Shown: positions 35,802 through 45,136 of the stretch, piece by piece | How the letters are laid out: every line of letters begins with the position of its first letter | Position numbering within the stretch: position 1 is the first letter of the stretch | Assembly (NCBI RefSeq): GCF_019218285.1 | Contig: NZ_JAHUZG010000002.1 | Location: forward strand, 1,240,001 to 1,304,000 | Length of the DNA stretch: 64,000 nucleotides | DNA from: Antarctobacter sediminis | GTDB taxonomy: Bacteria > Pseudomonadota > Alphaproteobacteria > Rhodobacterales > Rhodobacteraceae | Reading direction: 5' to 3' | Notes under the pieces: generated by a model | Databases searched by the model: none | What the model saw: the letters and a program-made list of their open reading frames with translations, nothing else | What the model was told of the DNA's origin: nothing | Program-made: the position numbers and the translations under genes

Positions 35802-38065
35802 TCCGTCTGGCCTTGTTTTTCCTGACAGCGCTTCTGCCGGTAGCGGCCTGGGCCCAGGTTGTTACGGTAAGGAGCGGTGAGCACGGTGATTTCACCCGGT
35901 TGGTCCTGTCCGTTCCCGAAGGAACCGGGTGGGTCCTTGACCCGGATCCGGACCGCAATGTGATCGGGCTGAACCTTCAGGGCGGCCCTTTTCAGTTTGA
36001 TACCGAGTCGGTCTTCAATCGCATTGGCACAGAGAGGATCCTGAGCCTGTCCACGGATGCCGACGGTCGGCGGTTGAATGTTCAATTGGGATGCCAATGC
36101 GCCGCCAATGCCTTTGTCTTGCATGGCACCATGCTGGTCGTCGACATTTCCCCCTCGGATGAGCCGCTTCAACGCGTGGCCGGAGCCATGCCGACGTTCA
36201 ATCCGCAACCGGCGTTTGCGCCGAAACCCTTTGCGCGTGAACTGTCGCAGTTGCGTTTCGATGATCGGCCACGAATCGGCCCCGAAGCGGTTCGATCAAT
36301 CGATTTACCCTATTTGCCTCAACGTCTTGACCGTGATCCTGCGGGGGCTCCTGGCAAGGAGCTAGCCGAAGTTTCCAAGGATCTTGGGCGTCAGATTGCC
36401 GCCGATCTTGCCATCGCCGCAACGCAGGGTTTGTTGGACCCGGCTGTGCGGTCGGTTGATGATCCTGATCCGGTCACCCTGCGCCCGGACCCCGATCACG
36501 TGGCAGGAACTGATCCCAAGGCACCGGACACACTCAACCCCGCGATCCGTCTGGCGGCAGGGTTGTCCGGGATCGATCACAAGGATTTGCAGAAGGGGCG
36601 GATCTCTGTCGGGGGTGAAGTCTGCATAGATGAGGCCATGCTTGCGATCGAATCCTGGTCAGAAGAAGATGACGATCCCAGCGTCGTTCTGGCAAAGCGC
36701 CGTGGGGACGTTTTCCGGGAGTTTGACAGGATTTCGCCCGAGGCGCTGCAATCCTATGGCAAGGCTCTGATATACTACGGGTTCGGGGCCGAGGCGCGTT
36801 CGGTTTTGAAACTGCAACCCGACATGGAGTTGCCCGTCTTGATAGCGTTGAGTTTCCTCGTGGACGGCAACGAGGACCCGGCGCAACTCTTTTCCGGAAT
36901 GTCTCATTGTGACAGTCCGGCCGCACTCTGGTCCGTATTGGCCCGGTCGCCGGATCCAGCAGCCCCCAAAATCGCCGAGGCTGCGATTTTGAGAGGTTTT
37001 GAATCCCTCCCGCGGCACCTTCGGTCACATCTGGGGCCTCAACTTGTCGAACATTTGGCTGAGGCCGGTTACCCGCATACGGCGCAAGACGTCTTGCGGC
37101 GGCTTCAACGTATGGAAGGCCATGAAACAGATAGCATTGCCTTGGGCAAGGCACAGTTGGCCTTGCGAGGCGGTGATCCTGCCGATGCGGGCAAACGCTT
37201 GCACGACCTTTCGGTTTCCGGCGGACCCGAGGCGGCCAAGGCGGTTGCCGCGGCCATCGACCTGGCTGAGGCGACCGATGCCCCGGTGCCTGAGCGGATC
37301 GTCGAACTGACGGATGCTTTCGCCACCGAACTGCGCAACAGCGAAGATGGACCCAAACTTTGGCAGGCCCATGTGCGGTCTTTGTTGATCAACGGTCACT
37401 TCGATGCAGCCTTTGATGAAATGAAAGCCGAACACGGGATGCCGGCCGATGTACTGAAGGCCACGCAGCAATCGGCACTTCGCACCTTGGTGGACAAGGC
37501 GGACGACATTCTGTTCCTGAAACACGCAACGCTTGCCCTTTCCCAAGGCGTCCACCCTGAGCAAAAGCAACTTGGTACGGCGATCGCCGAACGGTTTATC
37601 GACCTTGGCCTTGCAGAGGCAGCGATGCTGCAACTTGATACTCTGGCGGGTGCCGGGGAAGATCCCGGAGTGCGGTTGGCCCGGGCGCGGGCGCTGCTGT
37701 CGCTTGGCCGCCCCGAAGAGGCAGAGATCATCCTGATCGGTCAGCGCGGGGACGAGGTTGCCAGATTGCGGGCCGAAGCCAGAAAGCAGATGGGGGACCA
37801 TGTGTTTGCGCGCAACATTTTCGAGGAAGTCGGCGAAAACCGCGAAGCGGTCGAGGCTGCTTGGCTGTCTGGAGAATGGAAAGACCTGTCCGAGGGTGAC
37901 AGTGCCTTTGCCCCGGCAGCTGCCTTGATGGATGCCGAGCCGGTGGATGTCGATCCGGCCAATGTCAGCCTTGCGGGCGTGGATGCCGTTTTTTCCGCGA
38001 GCACACGGTCACGGGAAACGCTGCGTGCCTTGCTGGATGCCACCGCCATCCCGAACGATCCCTAA
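35798..38065 (+). CDS. Periplasmic helical-repeat protein coupled to motA (unrecognised)
   Basis: I do not recognise this 755-residue protein by name. It has a clean signal peptide (residues 1-19, ending AAWA). A beta-rich N-terminal part (about 20-115: VVTVRSGEHGDFTRLVLSVP, RILSLSTDADGRRLNVQLGC) resembles an AMIN-type domain. From about 270 to 720 it is helical and alanine/leucine-rich with TPR-like spacing (for example LAKRRGDVFREFDRI and LGKAQLALRGGDPADAGKRL). No membrane segment follows the signal, so it should be periplasmic. The 4-base overlap with motA suggests a role near the stator, as with MotC-type proteins of rhizobia; that is inference, and sequence relatedness is not shown. Confidence 0.6.
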   Translation: MIRLALFFLTALLPVAAWAQVVTVRSGEHGDFTRLVLSVPEGTGWVLDPDPDRNVIGLNLQGGPFQFDTESVFNRIGTERILSLSTDADGRRLNVQLGCQCAANAFVLHGTMLVVDISPSDEPLQRVAGAMPTFNPQPAFAPKPFARELSQLRFDDRPRIGPEAVRSIDLPYLPQRLDRDPAGAPGKELAEVSKDLGRQIAADLAIAATQGLLDPAVRSVDDPDPVTLRPDPDHVAGTDPKAPDTLNPAIRLAAGLSGIDHKDLQKGRISVGGEVCIDEAMLAIESWSEEDDDPSVVLAKRRGDVFREFDRISPEALQSYGKALIYYGFGAEARSVLKLQPDMELPVLIALSFLVDGNEDPAQLFSGMSHCDSPAALWSVLARSPDPAAPKIAEAAILRGFESLPRHLRSHLGPQLVEHLAEAGYPHTAQDVLRRLQRMEGHETDSIALGKAQLALRGGDPADAGKRLHDLSVSGGPEAAKAVAAAIDLAEATDAPVPERIVELTDAFATELRNSEDGPKLWQAHVRSLLINGHFDAAFDEMKAEHGMPADVLKATQQSALRTLVDKADDILFLKHATLALSQGVHPEQKQLGTAIAERFIDLGLAEAAMLQLDTLAGAGEDPGVRLARARALLSLGRPEEAEIILIGQRGDEVARLRAEARKQMGDHVFARNIFEEVGENREAVEAAWLSGEWKDLSEGDSAFAPAAALMDAEPVDVDPANVSLAGVDAVFSASTRSRETLRALLDATAIPNDP

Positions 38066-38234
38066 AATTCGTTACGGTTTGTCAATTCTTCTGCCTTAGC
38101 CAGATTGCAGGGATGCAAAGGCGGAGTGACCCCAACATGGCGCTTTCAGGCTGGAAATCGAAACGGGGCAGGGGCGCTGACGCGGTCCGCCCCGAACTCG
38201 TATCGGGAGCAGGACACAAGCGGGCGGCGGCGAA
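38066..38234. promoter_or_regulatory. Intergenic leader of the flhA unit
   Basis: About 170 bases between the periplasmic protein gene and flhA. I see no CtrA-like box, no strong hairpin with T-run and no clear promoter hexamers. A small frame starting at 38105 runs out of frame into flhA and is not credible. Confidence 0.25.
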
Positions 38235-40316
38235 ATGAAACTGACCGCCTCAAACCTGTTCAAGCCAACCATCCTCATGGCGCTGGCGCTCATGGCGGTG
38301 ATCGTCATGATGATCCTGCCGATGCCGTCATGGGTTCTGGACGTTGGCCTTGCCGCGTCCTTTGGGCTGGCGATCCTGATCTTCACGGTCACGCTTTTCA
38401 TCGAGAGACCGTTGGATTTCTCGGCCTTCCCGACAATCCTGCTGACCTCGCTTATGCTGCGCCTGTCGCTCAATGTCAGTTCGACCAAGCTGATTATCGG
38501 TCAAGGACATACGGGCACACATGCGGCGGGTGAGGTGATCGAGGGATTCGCCAGCTTCGTCATGGGCGGCAGCGTGTTCCTTGGCCTCGTGGTTTTTGGC
38601 GTGCTGATGATCGTGAACTTTGCGGTCATCACCAAAGGGTCGGCCCGAATGGCCGAGGTTTCGGCCCGTTTCGCCTTGGACGGTATGCCGGGCAAACAGC
38701 TGGCCATCGATGCGGACATGTCCGCAGGCGCAATCGACCACGCCGAGGCGAAACGGCGGCGCGAGATCGAACAGCAGGAAACGACATTCTTTGGCTCGCT
38801 GGACGGGGCGTCCAAATTCGTGAAGGGCGACGCGGTTGCAGGTCTTTTGATCACCCTGCTGAACCTTGTCATGGGCATCATCATGGGCGTCGTCGTCCAC
38901 GACATGGCCTTGTATAACGCCTTGGAAACCTACGCGATCCTGACAGTTGGCGACGGGCTGGTCTCGCAGATCCCTGCTGTCATCATCTCGATTGCCGCGG
39001 GCCTGTTGTTGGCGCGCGGGGGATCGACCGGATCGACCGACGTGGCGATTGCCAAACAGTTGGGCCGCCATCCGTCCGCTTTGGTTGCCGTGGCCGTTCT
39101 GATGGTGCTGTTTGCGCTGGTTCCCGGCCTGCCGTTTGTTCCTTTCATTCTTGGTGCCTGCGTTCTGGGCGCGGTGGCCTGGAATATCTCGAAACGGCCA
39201 CCGGAAAGCGAGGCAGATGACGAACAGACGGAAGAAGAACCCGCCGCGCCCACGCAACATATGGGCGACGTTCTGGATCTCGACGACATTCATGTGGAAT
39301 TTGCGCCGGACCTTGTGAACATGGTGCTGGATCCGGGCACGGGTCTGGACGTGCGGATCGCCAACATGCGGCGGCACATTGCCTCGCATTTCGGGTTGAT
39401 CCTGCCGGAAATCCGCCTGACGGATGCGGCGGCTTTGCCGACCGGGACATATGTGGTCCGGATCCATGGCGTGGAAATGGCGCGTGGAGAGCTGAACCCC
39501 GATTTCGTTCTTGCCCTTGTTCCGGAAACCAGCGGCGCCTTGCCCAGCGGGCGCGACGTGACGGAACCTGTCTATGGCGCGCCCGCTCGCTGGATCCGTC
39601 CTGAGGATCAGGAAAAAGCGGCCATCACCGGTGCAACCATCGTGTCGCCGACCGAAGTTCTGGCGACGCATCTTCTGGAAGTGATCCGCCGCAACTTTGG
39701 CCGGCTTCTGACGCTCAAGGCGCTGCGGCGGCTGTTGGACGAAATGGTTACGTTGAGCAATCAGACCCGAGCCGAGGCCAACCGGAAACTGTTGGATGAA
39801 CTGATCCCTGACAAGGTCCAGATCGACACCCTTCTTCAGGTTCTGCGGCTTTTGCTGGATGAACAGGTGTCGATCCGAAACCTCCCGCTGATCCTCGAAA
39901 CCATTGCTGAAATGCGTGGTCAACAGACCCAGCCCGAAGTGATCTGCGAACATGTGCGGCAGCGTCTCGGGTTCCAGTTGGTGGCAGGGATGCGGCGCGA
40001 CGACGGGACCATTCCTCTGGTTCAGCTTGCACCGGAATGGGAAGAGACCTTCCTTTCCTACCAGGTCGAAAGCAGTCAGGGCGCGCTGGACGTCGCCCTG
40101 CCACCAGAGAAGTTCGAAGCGCTGACCACCGGGCTTGCGGCCACGATCGGTGACGCGGCCGATCGCGGTGTGACACCGGCGGTTGTGACTTCGGCGCGGC
40201 GTCGGCGGTTCCTGCGCACCGTCATGGTGGCCAAGGGGCTTAGCAATCCGGTCATGTCCTACGAGGAAATCGGGCTAGAGGCGCGGCCAGCGCTTGTCGG
40301 GGTCGTCGCGGCATGA
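38235..40316 (+). CDS. flhA: Flagellar export protein FlhA
   Basis: Large export-gate component of the flagellar type III apparatus. The 693-residue product has about eight N-terminal membrane helices (residues 10-315) with the FHIPEP-region blocks LLTSLMLRLSLNVSSTKLII and RFALDGMPGKQLAIDADMSAG, and a cytoplasmic C-terminal domain with IPDKVQIDTLLQVLRLLLDEQVSIRNLP-like sequence near 515-545. Its stop overlaps fliR by 4 bases. It is the first gene of flhA-fliR-flhB. Confidence 0.96.
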   Translation: MKLTASNLFKPTILMALALMAVIVMMILPMPSWVLDVGLAASFGLAILIFTVTLFIERPLDFSAFPTILLTSLMLRLSLNVSSTKLIIGQGHTGTHAAGEVIEGFASFVMGGSVFLGLVVFGVLMIVNFAVITKGSARMAEVSARFALDGMPGKQLAIDADMSAGAIDHAEAKRRREIEQQETTFFGSLDGASKFVKGDAVAGLLITLLNLVMGIIMGVVVHDMALYNALETYAILTVGDGLVSQIPAVIISIAAGLLLARGGSTGSTDVAIAKQLGRHPSALVAVAVLMVLFALVPGLPFVPFILGACVLGAVAWNISKRPPESEADDEQTEEEPAAPTQHMGDVLDLDDIHVEFAPDLVNMVLDPGTGLDVRIANMRRHIASHFGLILPEIRLTDAAALPTGTYVVRIHGVEMARGELNPDFVLALVPETSGALPSGRDVTEPVYGAPARWIRPEDQEKAAITGATIVSPTEVLATHLLEVIRRNFGRLLTLKALRRLLDEMVTLSNQTRAEANRKLLDELIPDKVQIDTLLQVLRLLLDEQVSIRNLPLILETIAEMRGQQTQPEVICEHVRQRLGFQLVAGMRRDDGTIPLVQLAPEWEETFLSYQVESSQGALDVALPPEKFEALTTGLAATIGDAADRGVTPAVVTSARRRRFLRTVMVAKGLSNPVMSYEEIGLEARPALVGVVAA

Positions 40317-41080
40317 TCGGAGCCCAGCCCCTGATGGATTTGCTGGGTGATACGTTGTGGGTGTCGCTGATCGTTTTCCTCAGGGTCGGTGCGGCCATGG
40401 CGGCTTTGCCGGGGTTGGGGGAGCAGGTGATCTCGGCCCGCGTGCGTCTGGTCGTGGCCCTGATGCTGACCGCCGTTGTCACGCCCGCGGTTGCGCCGCG
40501 CCTGGACCTTCCCGACCCTGCGCTGGGCAGCTTTCTGTTTGCCTTGGCGACCGAAAGCCTGTCCGGGCTGTTCCTTGGCATCATGCTGCGCCTCTTTGTC
40601 ATCGCGATCCAGACGGCGGGGGCCATTGCGGCGCAGTCGACCTCATTATCGCAGTTGCTGGGGCAATCGGGGCTGGATCCACTGCCGGCCATGGGCCACA
40701 TCCTGACGATGGCGGCCCTTGCCCTGTTGATGGCCACCGGTTTTCACGTAAAGGCGGCAGCCTTCCTTGTGCTGTCTTATGACTTGCTGCCCGCGTTGCA
40801 ATTTCCGAACCCGTCGGACGTGGCCGAGGCCGGGCGTCACCGCGTTGGCCAAAGCTTTGCCTTGGCGTTCAGCCTTGCAGCGCCCTTTGTATTGATGTCG
40901 GTGATTTACAATCTGACGCTGGGTGTCATCAACAAGGCCATGCCACAGCTTATGGTTGCCTTTGTCGGCGCTCCGGTCATCACCTTCGGCGCCATAGCGC
41001 TGTTGCTGGTTGCTGCGCCGATCATGCTGGCGATCTGGCTGCAAAGCTTCGAAGCTTTCCTCGCGGCTCCTTTCAGGTAG
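40313..41080 (+). CDS. fliR: Flagellar export protein FliR
   Basis: Membrane component of the export gate core, working with FliP and FliQ. The 255-residue product is hydrophobic throughout, with six predicted helices, and includes RVGAAMAALPGLGEQVISARVRLVVALML, the block ESLSGLFLGIMLRLFVIAIQTAGAIAAQ and the C-terminal PVITFGAIALLLVAAPIMLAIW. It overlaps flhA by 4 bases and is followed by flhB after 6 bases. fliQ is in the window on the opposite strand; fliP is not. Confidence 0.93.
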   Translation: MIGAQPLMDLLGDTLWVSLIVFLRVGAAMAALPGLGEQVISARVRLVVALMLTAVVTPAVAPRLDLPDPALGSFLFALATESLSGLFLGIMLRLFVIAIQTAGAIAAQSTSLSQLLGQSGLDPLPAMGHILTMAALALLMATGFHVKAAAFLVLSYDLLPALQFPNPSDVAEAGRHRVGQSFALAFSLAAPFVLMSVIYNLTLGVINKAMPQLMVAFVGAPVITFGAIALLLVAAPIMLAIWLQSFEAFLAAPFR

Positions 41081-41086
41081 GTCGGC

Positions 41087-42175
41087 ATGTCGGAACAGGA
41101 CGAATCCTCTGAAAAGAGCCATGAACCATCCCAGCGCAAGCTGGAAGAGGCCCGCAAGAAAGGCGAAATTGCCCGCGCGCCAGACCTGCTGACGGCCATG
41201 GCCTACCTTGGCATGCTGCTCTGCATGGCGGCGATTGGCGGCTATAGCCTGCCCCGGTTCGCCGAGTCCTTGCTGCCCATGATCGAACAACCTGATCGGC
41301 TTCAGGGACTGTTTTTTGGTGACGGGGCGACTGCTGTGACCGGATCGCTGATCGTAGCTGGGCTGATGCCTGCATTGCCGTTTCTCATAACGCCCGGAAT
41401 CCTGATCCTTCTGACCCTCTTTGCGACACGCGGACTGGTATTCACCGGGTCAAAACTCAGCCCCAAGATCTCGCGTATCAATCCGCTCGAGAACGCGAAG
41501 AACAAGTTCGGTCGGCGCGGCCTGTTCGAGTTTTTCAAGAGTTTCGTAAAACTCAGCGTCTATTCCGTCCTGCTCGCTTTTTTTCTGCGCGGTCAGTTGG
41601 ACGTGATAGTCGGCGCGGCGATGGGGACCCCCGGCGAGGTGGTGCTACGGATGACGGAACTCATGCAAGAGTTCCTGTTGATCGTCGTTCTGATTGCCGC
41701 GGTGATCGGCGGGATCGACTGGTTCTGGCAAAGGGCCGAACACATCCGCAAGAACCGCATGACCCAGAAGGAACTGCGCGATGAAATGAAAGAGGCCGAG
41801 GGCGATCCGCATCTGAAACAGCACCGCCGGATGCGGGCGCAGGAATTGGCGCTGAATCAGATGATGGGCGAGGTGCCCAATGCCGACGTGGTCATCGTCA
41901 ACCCGACTCATTACGCGGTTGCCCTGAGCTGGAGCCGCATGGCGGGGTCCGCGCCGGTCTGTGTGGCCAAGGGTCATGATGAAGTGGCCTTGCGGATCCG
42001 CGAGGCGGCGAAAGAGGCGGGGGTGCCCATCCATTCGGATCCGCCCACCGCGCGGGCGCTATATGCCACGACCGAGATTGGCGATGAAATCGCTCCGGAT
42101 CACTATCGCCCGGTTGCCGCAGCAATCCGTTTTGCCGACCGAATGCGCAAAAAAGCCAAGGAGAGAGGCTGGTGA
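41087..42175 (+). CDS. flhB: Flagellar export protein FlhB
   Basis: Export gate switch protein with an autocleaving cytoplasmic domain. The 362-residue product has the N-terminal SEKSHEPSQRKLEEARKKGE block, four membrane helices and the autocleavage motif NPTH (in VVIVNPTHYAVALSW, about residue 270). The C-terminal PTARALYATTEIGDEIAPDHYRPVAAAIRFA is conserved. It overlaps the next gene by 4 bases (GTGA). Confidence 0.96.
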   Translation: MSEQDESSEKSHEPSQRKLEEARKKGEIARAPDLLTAMAYLGMLLCMAAIGGYSLPRFAESLLPMIEQPDRLQGLFFGDGATAVTGSLIVAGLMPALPFLITPGILILLTLFATRGLVFTGSKLSPKISRINPLENAKNKFGRRGLFEFFKSFVKLSVYSVLLAFFLRGQLDVIVGAAMGTPGEVVLRMTELMQEFLLIVVLIAAVIGGIDWFWQRAEHIRKNRMTQKELRDEMKEAEGDPHLKQHRRMRAQELALNQMMGEVPNADVVIVNPTHYAVALSWSRMAGSAPVCVAKGHDEVALRIREAAKEAGVPIHSDPPTARALYATTEIGDEIAPDHYRPVAAAIRFADRMRKKAKERGW

Positions 42176-42603
42176 CACGAAAGTTCGAGGATCTGACCAC
42201 CGCGACCGGAGTCTTGCTGGAGCGTGAGCTGGAAGCCCATCGCTGGAACCTGTCTGAATCCGCGCAGATTGCCGGTGAGCTTGCCCAGATCGACGCCATG
42301 CGCCAGGCGGCGCAGGCAGATCAGGGCGCCATCAATGCGCGTCAGATCCTTGGGGCTGACACATTGTGGCAGGGGTGGCTGGTCAGCAAGCGGGCCGAAA
42401 TCCTGCGCCGCAGCGCCATGGCCCGCGCGCGGGAGGCAGACAGCCTTGCCCGTGCCCGAACGGCGTTTTCCCGCGCCGAAGCGGCGAAATCCCTTGCGCA
42501 GGCCGACAAGGATGCCGCCCGCAAACGCAGGCTGCAATCCGAGGCTGAAACCATCGAGATGCTTGGCGTCCTGAGAGAGGGGCGCGCCCGCGGCTATGAT
42601 TAA
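42172..42603 (+). CDS. Coiled-coil protein after flhB (FliJ candidate)
   Basis: I do not recognise this 143-residue protein with certainty. It is almost entirely helical, rich in Ala, Arg, Glu and Gln, with heptad-like spacing (LLERELEAHRWNLSESAQIAGELAQI; RAREADSLARARTAFSRAEAAKSLAQADKDAARKRRL). Size, composition and position after flhB fit FliJ, the coiled-coil stalk of the FliI ATPase, and no other fliJ is seen next to fliI. The start is GTG at 42172, overlapping flhB. A long hairpin terminator follows directly. Confidence 0.55.
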   Translation: MTRKFEDLTTATGVLLERELEAHRWNLSESAQIAGELAQIDAMRQAAQADQGAINARQILGADTLWQGWLVSKRAEILRRSAMARAREADSLARARTAFSRAEAAKSLAQADKDAARKRRLQSEAETIEMLGVLREGRARGYD

Positions 42604-42614
42604 CGCCCGGTGAC

Positions 42615-42650
42615 ATGCAAAGGCCGCCCGAAACGGGCGGCCTTTGCATT
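42615..42650. terminator. Bidirectional terminator between flhB unit and fliL
   Basis: A perfect 16-bp stem (ATGCAAAGGCCGCCCG, 42615-42630, with its complement at 42634-42649) around an AAA loop lies between convergent transcription units. The stem bases CTTTGCAT give a weak T-rich exit on both strands. Confidence 0.75.
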
Positions 42651-42670
42651 TGCAGTTCGGAGCTCAGTTG

Positions 42671-43180
42671 TCAGGCTGCATCCTGCCGGGCGATTTCTGT
42701 GATCAGGACGTCCTTGACGTCAGCGCCAAGCACCGATCGTGCGGCATCCAACAGGGCAGAGCGCAGGATTTCCATACGGTTGCCGGCTGTAAAAGGACCG
42801 TCAAAGCCGCCAATGTTGGCGTGATCAAACAGGACTTGCAAAAACACGTCGCGCAGCTTTGGTTCACGTGCGTAGACAACCTGACTTGCGCCGCTGCCCA
42901 CCTCGACGCTGAGCGAGGCGACCACCAAAGCCTCGACCCGCCGTTCGCCCATGATCGGGATCACGAACTGGTTGTTCAGTTTGACGTATTCATTGCCTTC
43001 GGCCTTGTGATCGTCCGCGTGATCGGCATCGGAGTAGGTCTTTTCCGCATGTCCATCGTCATGTTCTTCGACTGCCGCAACCGGGGGCTTGTCCTTGGTG
43101 GGCACCATGACAAGCCCTGCGGCAACACCGGCACCGGTGCCGACAAGCGCGAGGATTACGGGAAGCAGTTTCTTCAACAT
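42671..43180 (-). CDS. fliL: Flagellar basal body-associated protein FliL
   Basis: Stator-associated single-pass membrane protein. The 169-residue product has one N-terminal helix (about residues 5-26: LLPVILALVGTGAGVAAGLVMV), a His/Asp-rich linker (about 38-62) and the FliL domain (YVKLNNQFVIPIMGERRVEALVVASLSVEV; FLQVLFDHANIGGFDGPFTAG). It is the last gene of the minus-strand flg operon, 9 bases after flgH. Confidence 0.9.
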   Translation of the reverse strand: MLKKLLPVILALVGTGAGVAAGLVMVPTKDKPPVAAVEEHDDGHAEKTYSDADHADDHKAEGNEYVKLNNQFVIPIMGERRVEALVVASLSVEVGSGASQVVYAREPKLRDVFLQVLFDHANIGGFDGPFTAGNRMEILRSALLDAARSVLGADVKDVLITEIARQDAA

Positions 43181-43189
43181 CGGTCCGCC

Positions 43190-43918
43190 TCAGAACGGCA
43201 GGATCACATCCAGCACCTGCTGGCCGACCCTTGGTTGCTGAACATCGCTGATATGGCCACGGCCGCCGTAAGAAATCCGCGCAGAAGCGATCTTGTCATA
43301 GGTGATCTCGTTCTGGCGCGAGATGTCTTCGGGGCGGACATAGCCGGTGACAAGCAACTCACGCAGTTCAAAGTTCACCCGCACCTCTTGGCTGCCCTTG
43401 ATCGCCAAGACACCGTTGGGCAGCACGTCAACCACCGTGGCGGCGACCCTCAGGGTCAGGCTTTCGCTGCGCCGAACCGAGCCGTCCCCGCTGGAATCGC
43501 TGGAGGATTTGATCGACACCGCGTCATCCAGACTGGCCCCGTCTGTGATGCCTTGGTTCACACGTTGCGGAATGCCGAACAGATGCGGGATGCCAAGGCT
43601 TTCCGAACCAGAACGCGACCGGGAGGTCTTGTTCTTGATCTCGGCGCTTTCGTCGATTTCGATCACGACGGTCATGATGTCACCACGCTTGACGGCACGC
43701 CGGTCGCCCAGAAGCGAGGTCTTGCCGCCGCTCCAGAGCGAGGCCTTGTCGACACCGCGTTTCGTTGCCCCGTCCTGGGGCAGGCCAGAGGCGATCATAG
43801 CAACCCTTTCGGGGCTGCTGGTATCGGGGGTGAAATCAGGGGCCTTGCCGATGTGATCCACCCGCGCGCAGGCGGTTGCCATGAGGGCGAGCCCGATCAG
43901 CCCGAGGTTTCGCAGCAT
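43190..43918 (-). CDS. flgH: Flagellar L-ring lipoprotein FlgH
   Basis: Outer-membrane ring of the flagellum. The product of about 242 residues starts MLRNLGLIGLALMATACARV, with lipobox MATAC. Typical blocks are ASLWSGGKTSLLGDRRAVKRGDIMTVVIEIDESAEIKNKT and VLAIKGSQEVRVNFELRELLVTGYVRPEDI. ATG at 43918 has GAGG with 6-base spacing, so I prefer it to ATG at 43930, which overlaps flgA. It lies between flgA and fliL. Confidence 0.93.
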   Translation of the reverse strand: MLRNLGLIGLALMATACARVDHIGKAPDFTPDTSSPERVAMIASGLPQDGATKRGVDKASLWSGGKTSLLGDRRAVKRGDIMTVVIEIDESAEIKNKTSRSRSGSESLGIPHLFGIPQRVNQGITDGASLDDAVSIKSSSDSSGDGSVRRSESLTLRVAATVVDVLPNGVLAIKGSQEVRVNFELRELLVTGYVRPEDISRQNEITYDKIASARISYGGRGHISDVQQPRVGQQVLDVILPF

Positions 43919-43926
43919 TTTTGTCC

Positions 43927-44340
43927 TCATTTGTTCACCAGGATAGAGCCATTGGACGTGATCGTGCCGAACAGCACGGTGCGGGAATCCACGTTCATCA
44001 CGCGGATTCGTTCGCCAGCCGCACCGCGGCCCAAGGCGCGGCCTTCGGCCTTGATGCGCAGCCCGCCGTGGGCATAGACCAGTTCGACCGCCTGGTTTCG
44101 GTCGACCAAGGCGGGTGCCCCAACCGCACCGCGCATGACGGCGCGGCCGGGATAGATCGCAGTGCGGGCTTCCTGCCCGATCACCGCATCCAAGAGCGTG
44201 TGGGCGCCGGTGACATTGCCTGGGTCCAGACGCACCGCATCTGCGGTGATGATCTGTTGCGGGCGGATCGTCTGCGTGGCGATGACCGCGTCGGCCGTCG
44301 CCGCAACCGGCACAAGGGCAAGGAAGACCAACCAGCGCAT
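43927..44340 (-). CDS. flgA: Flagellar P-ring assembly chaperone FlgA
   Basis: Periplasmic chaperone for FlgI ring assembly. The 137-residue product has a signal peptide (MRWLVFLALVPVAATADA), followed by the SAF-type domain (TIRPQQIITADAVRLDPGN, EARTAIYPGRAVMRG) and the C-terminal block RIRVMNVDSRTVLFGTI. It is at the short end for the family. Its start shares a base with the flgG stop. Confidence 0.9.
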   Translation of the reverse strand: MRWLVFLALVPVAATADAVIATQTIRPQQIITADAVRLDPGNVTGAHTLLDAVIGQEARTAIYPGRAVMRGAVGAPALVDRNQAVELVYAHGGLRIKAEGRALGRGAAGERIRVMNVDSRTVLFGTITSNGSILVNK

Positions 44341-45125
44341 CAGCGGACCTGCGCCGTGGCGCCCAGCATCTGATCTGCGGCAGAGATGACCTTGGAGTTC
44401 AGTTCATAGCCGCGCTGGGCTGCGATCAGCTCGGTGATTTCCCGAACGGCATCCACGGTGCTGCCTTCCAGATAACCCTGACGCACGGTGCCCAACCCGT
44501 CCTGACCCGGGGTCGATTGCAGCGCGGGGCCCGACGCCTCGGTTTCCAGAAACAGGTTCGACCCGATCGCTTCCAACCCCTTGGGGTTCGAAAAGCCCGC
44601 CATGGTGAACTGGCCCAGCAACTGCCCCTCGGGGTCGTCAAGGAAATAGGCATAGACCTCGCCATCGGCGTTGATCGAAATGCTGCGCGCATCCGCCGGG
44701 ATCACGATCTCGGGCGAGACGGGATAGCCTTCGGAGGTCACGATCAACCCTTCTCCGCTGCGCTTCAAACCGCCGTCGCGGGTATAGGCCAGCTGACCCG
44801 AAGGCAGCGTGATCTCGAAATAGCCGCCGCCTTCGATGGCTAGGTCCAGATCACCACCCGTCGCGGAAAGCGCGCCTTGTTCAAGCTGCATCGAAACGGC
44901 GGCGGGGCGGACCCCAAGGCCAAGCTGAATCCCGGTTGGCAGGACGGTGCCATCGGCGGCGCTGACCGTTCCGGCGCGCGCCATCTGTTGATAGTGCAGA
45001 TCGGCAAATTCGGCCCTGCGGGCGTTGTAGCCGGTGGTGCTCATGTTCGAGAGGTTGTTCGAAATGACTTCGACCCGCATCTGCTGCGCGGTCATGCCTG
45101 TTGCGGCAATCTGGAGGGCTCGCAT
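44340..45125 (-). CDS. flgG: Flagellar distal rod protein FlgG
   Basis: Builds the distal rod. The 261-residue product has the N-terminal rod motif QIAATGMTAQQMRVEVISNNLSNMSTTGYNARRAEFAD, the block LDLAIEGGGYFEI and the C-terminal REITELIAAQRGYELNSKVISAADQMLGATAQVR. Length is typical. It lies 11 bases after flgF and is coupled to flgA. Confidence 0.95.
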   Translation of the reverse strand: MRALQIAATGMTAQQMRVEVISNNLSNMSTTGYNARRAEFADLHYQQMARAGTVSAADGTVLPTGIQLGLGVRPAAVSMQLEQGALSATGGDLDLAIEGGGYFEITLPSGQLAYTRDGGLKRSGEGLIVTSEGYPVSPEIVIPADARSISINADGEVYAYFLDDPEGQLLGQFTMAGFSNPKGLEAIGSNLFLETEASGPALQSTPGQDGLGTVRQGYLEGSTVDAVREITELIAAQRGYELNSKVISAADQMLGATAQVR

Positions 45126-45136
45126 TCTGTCGGCTC

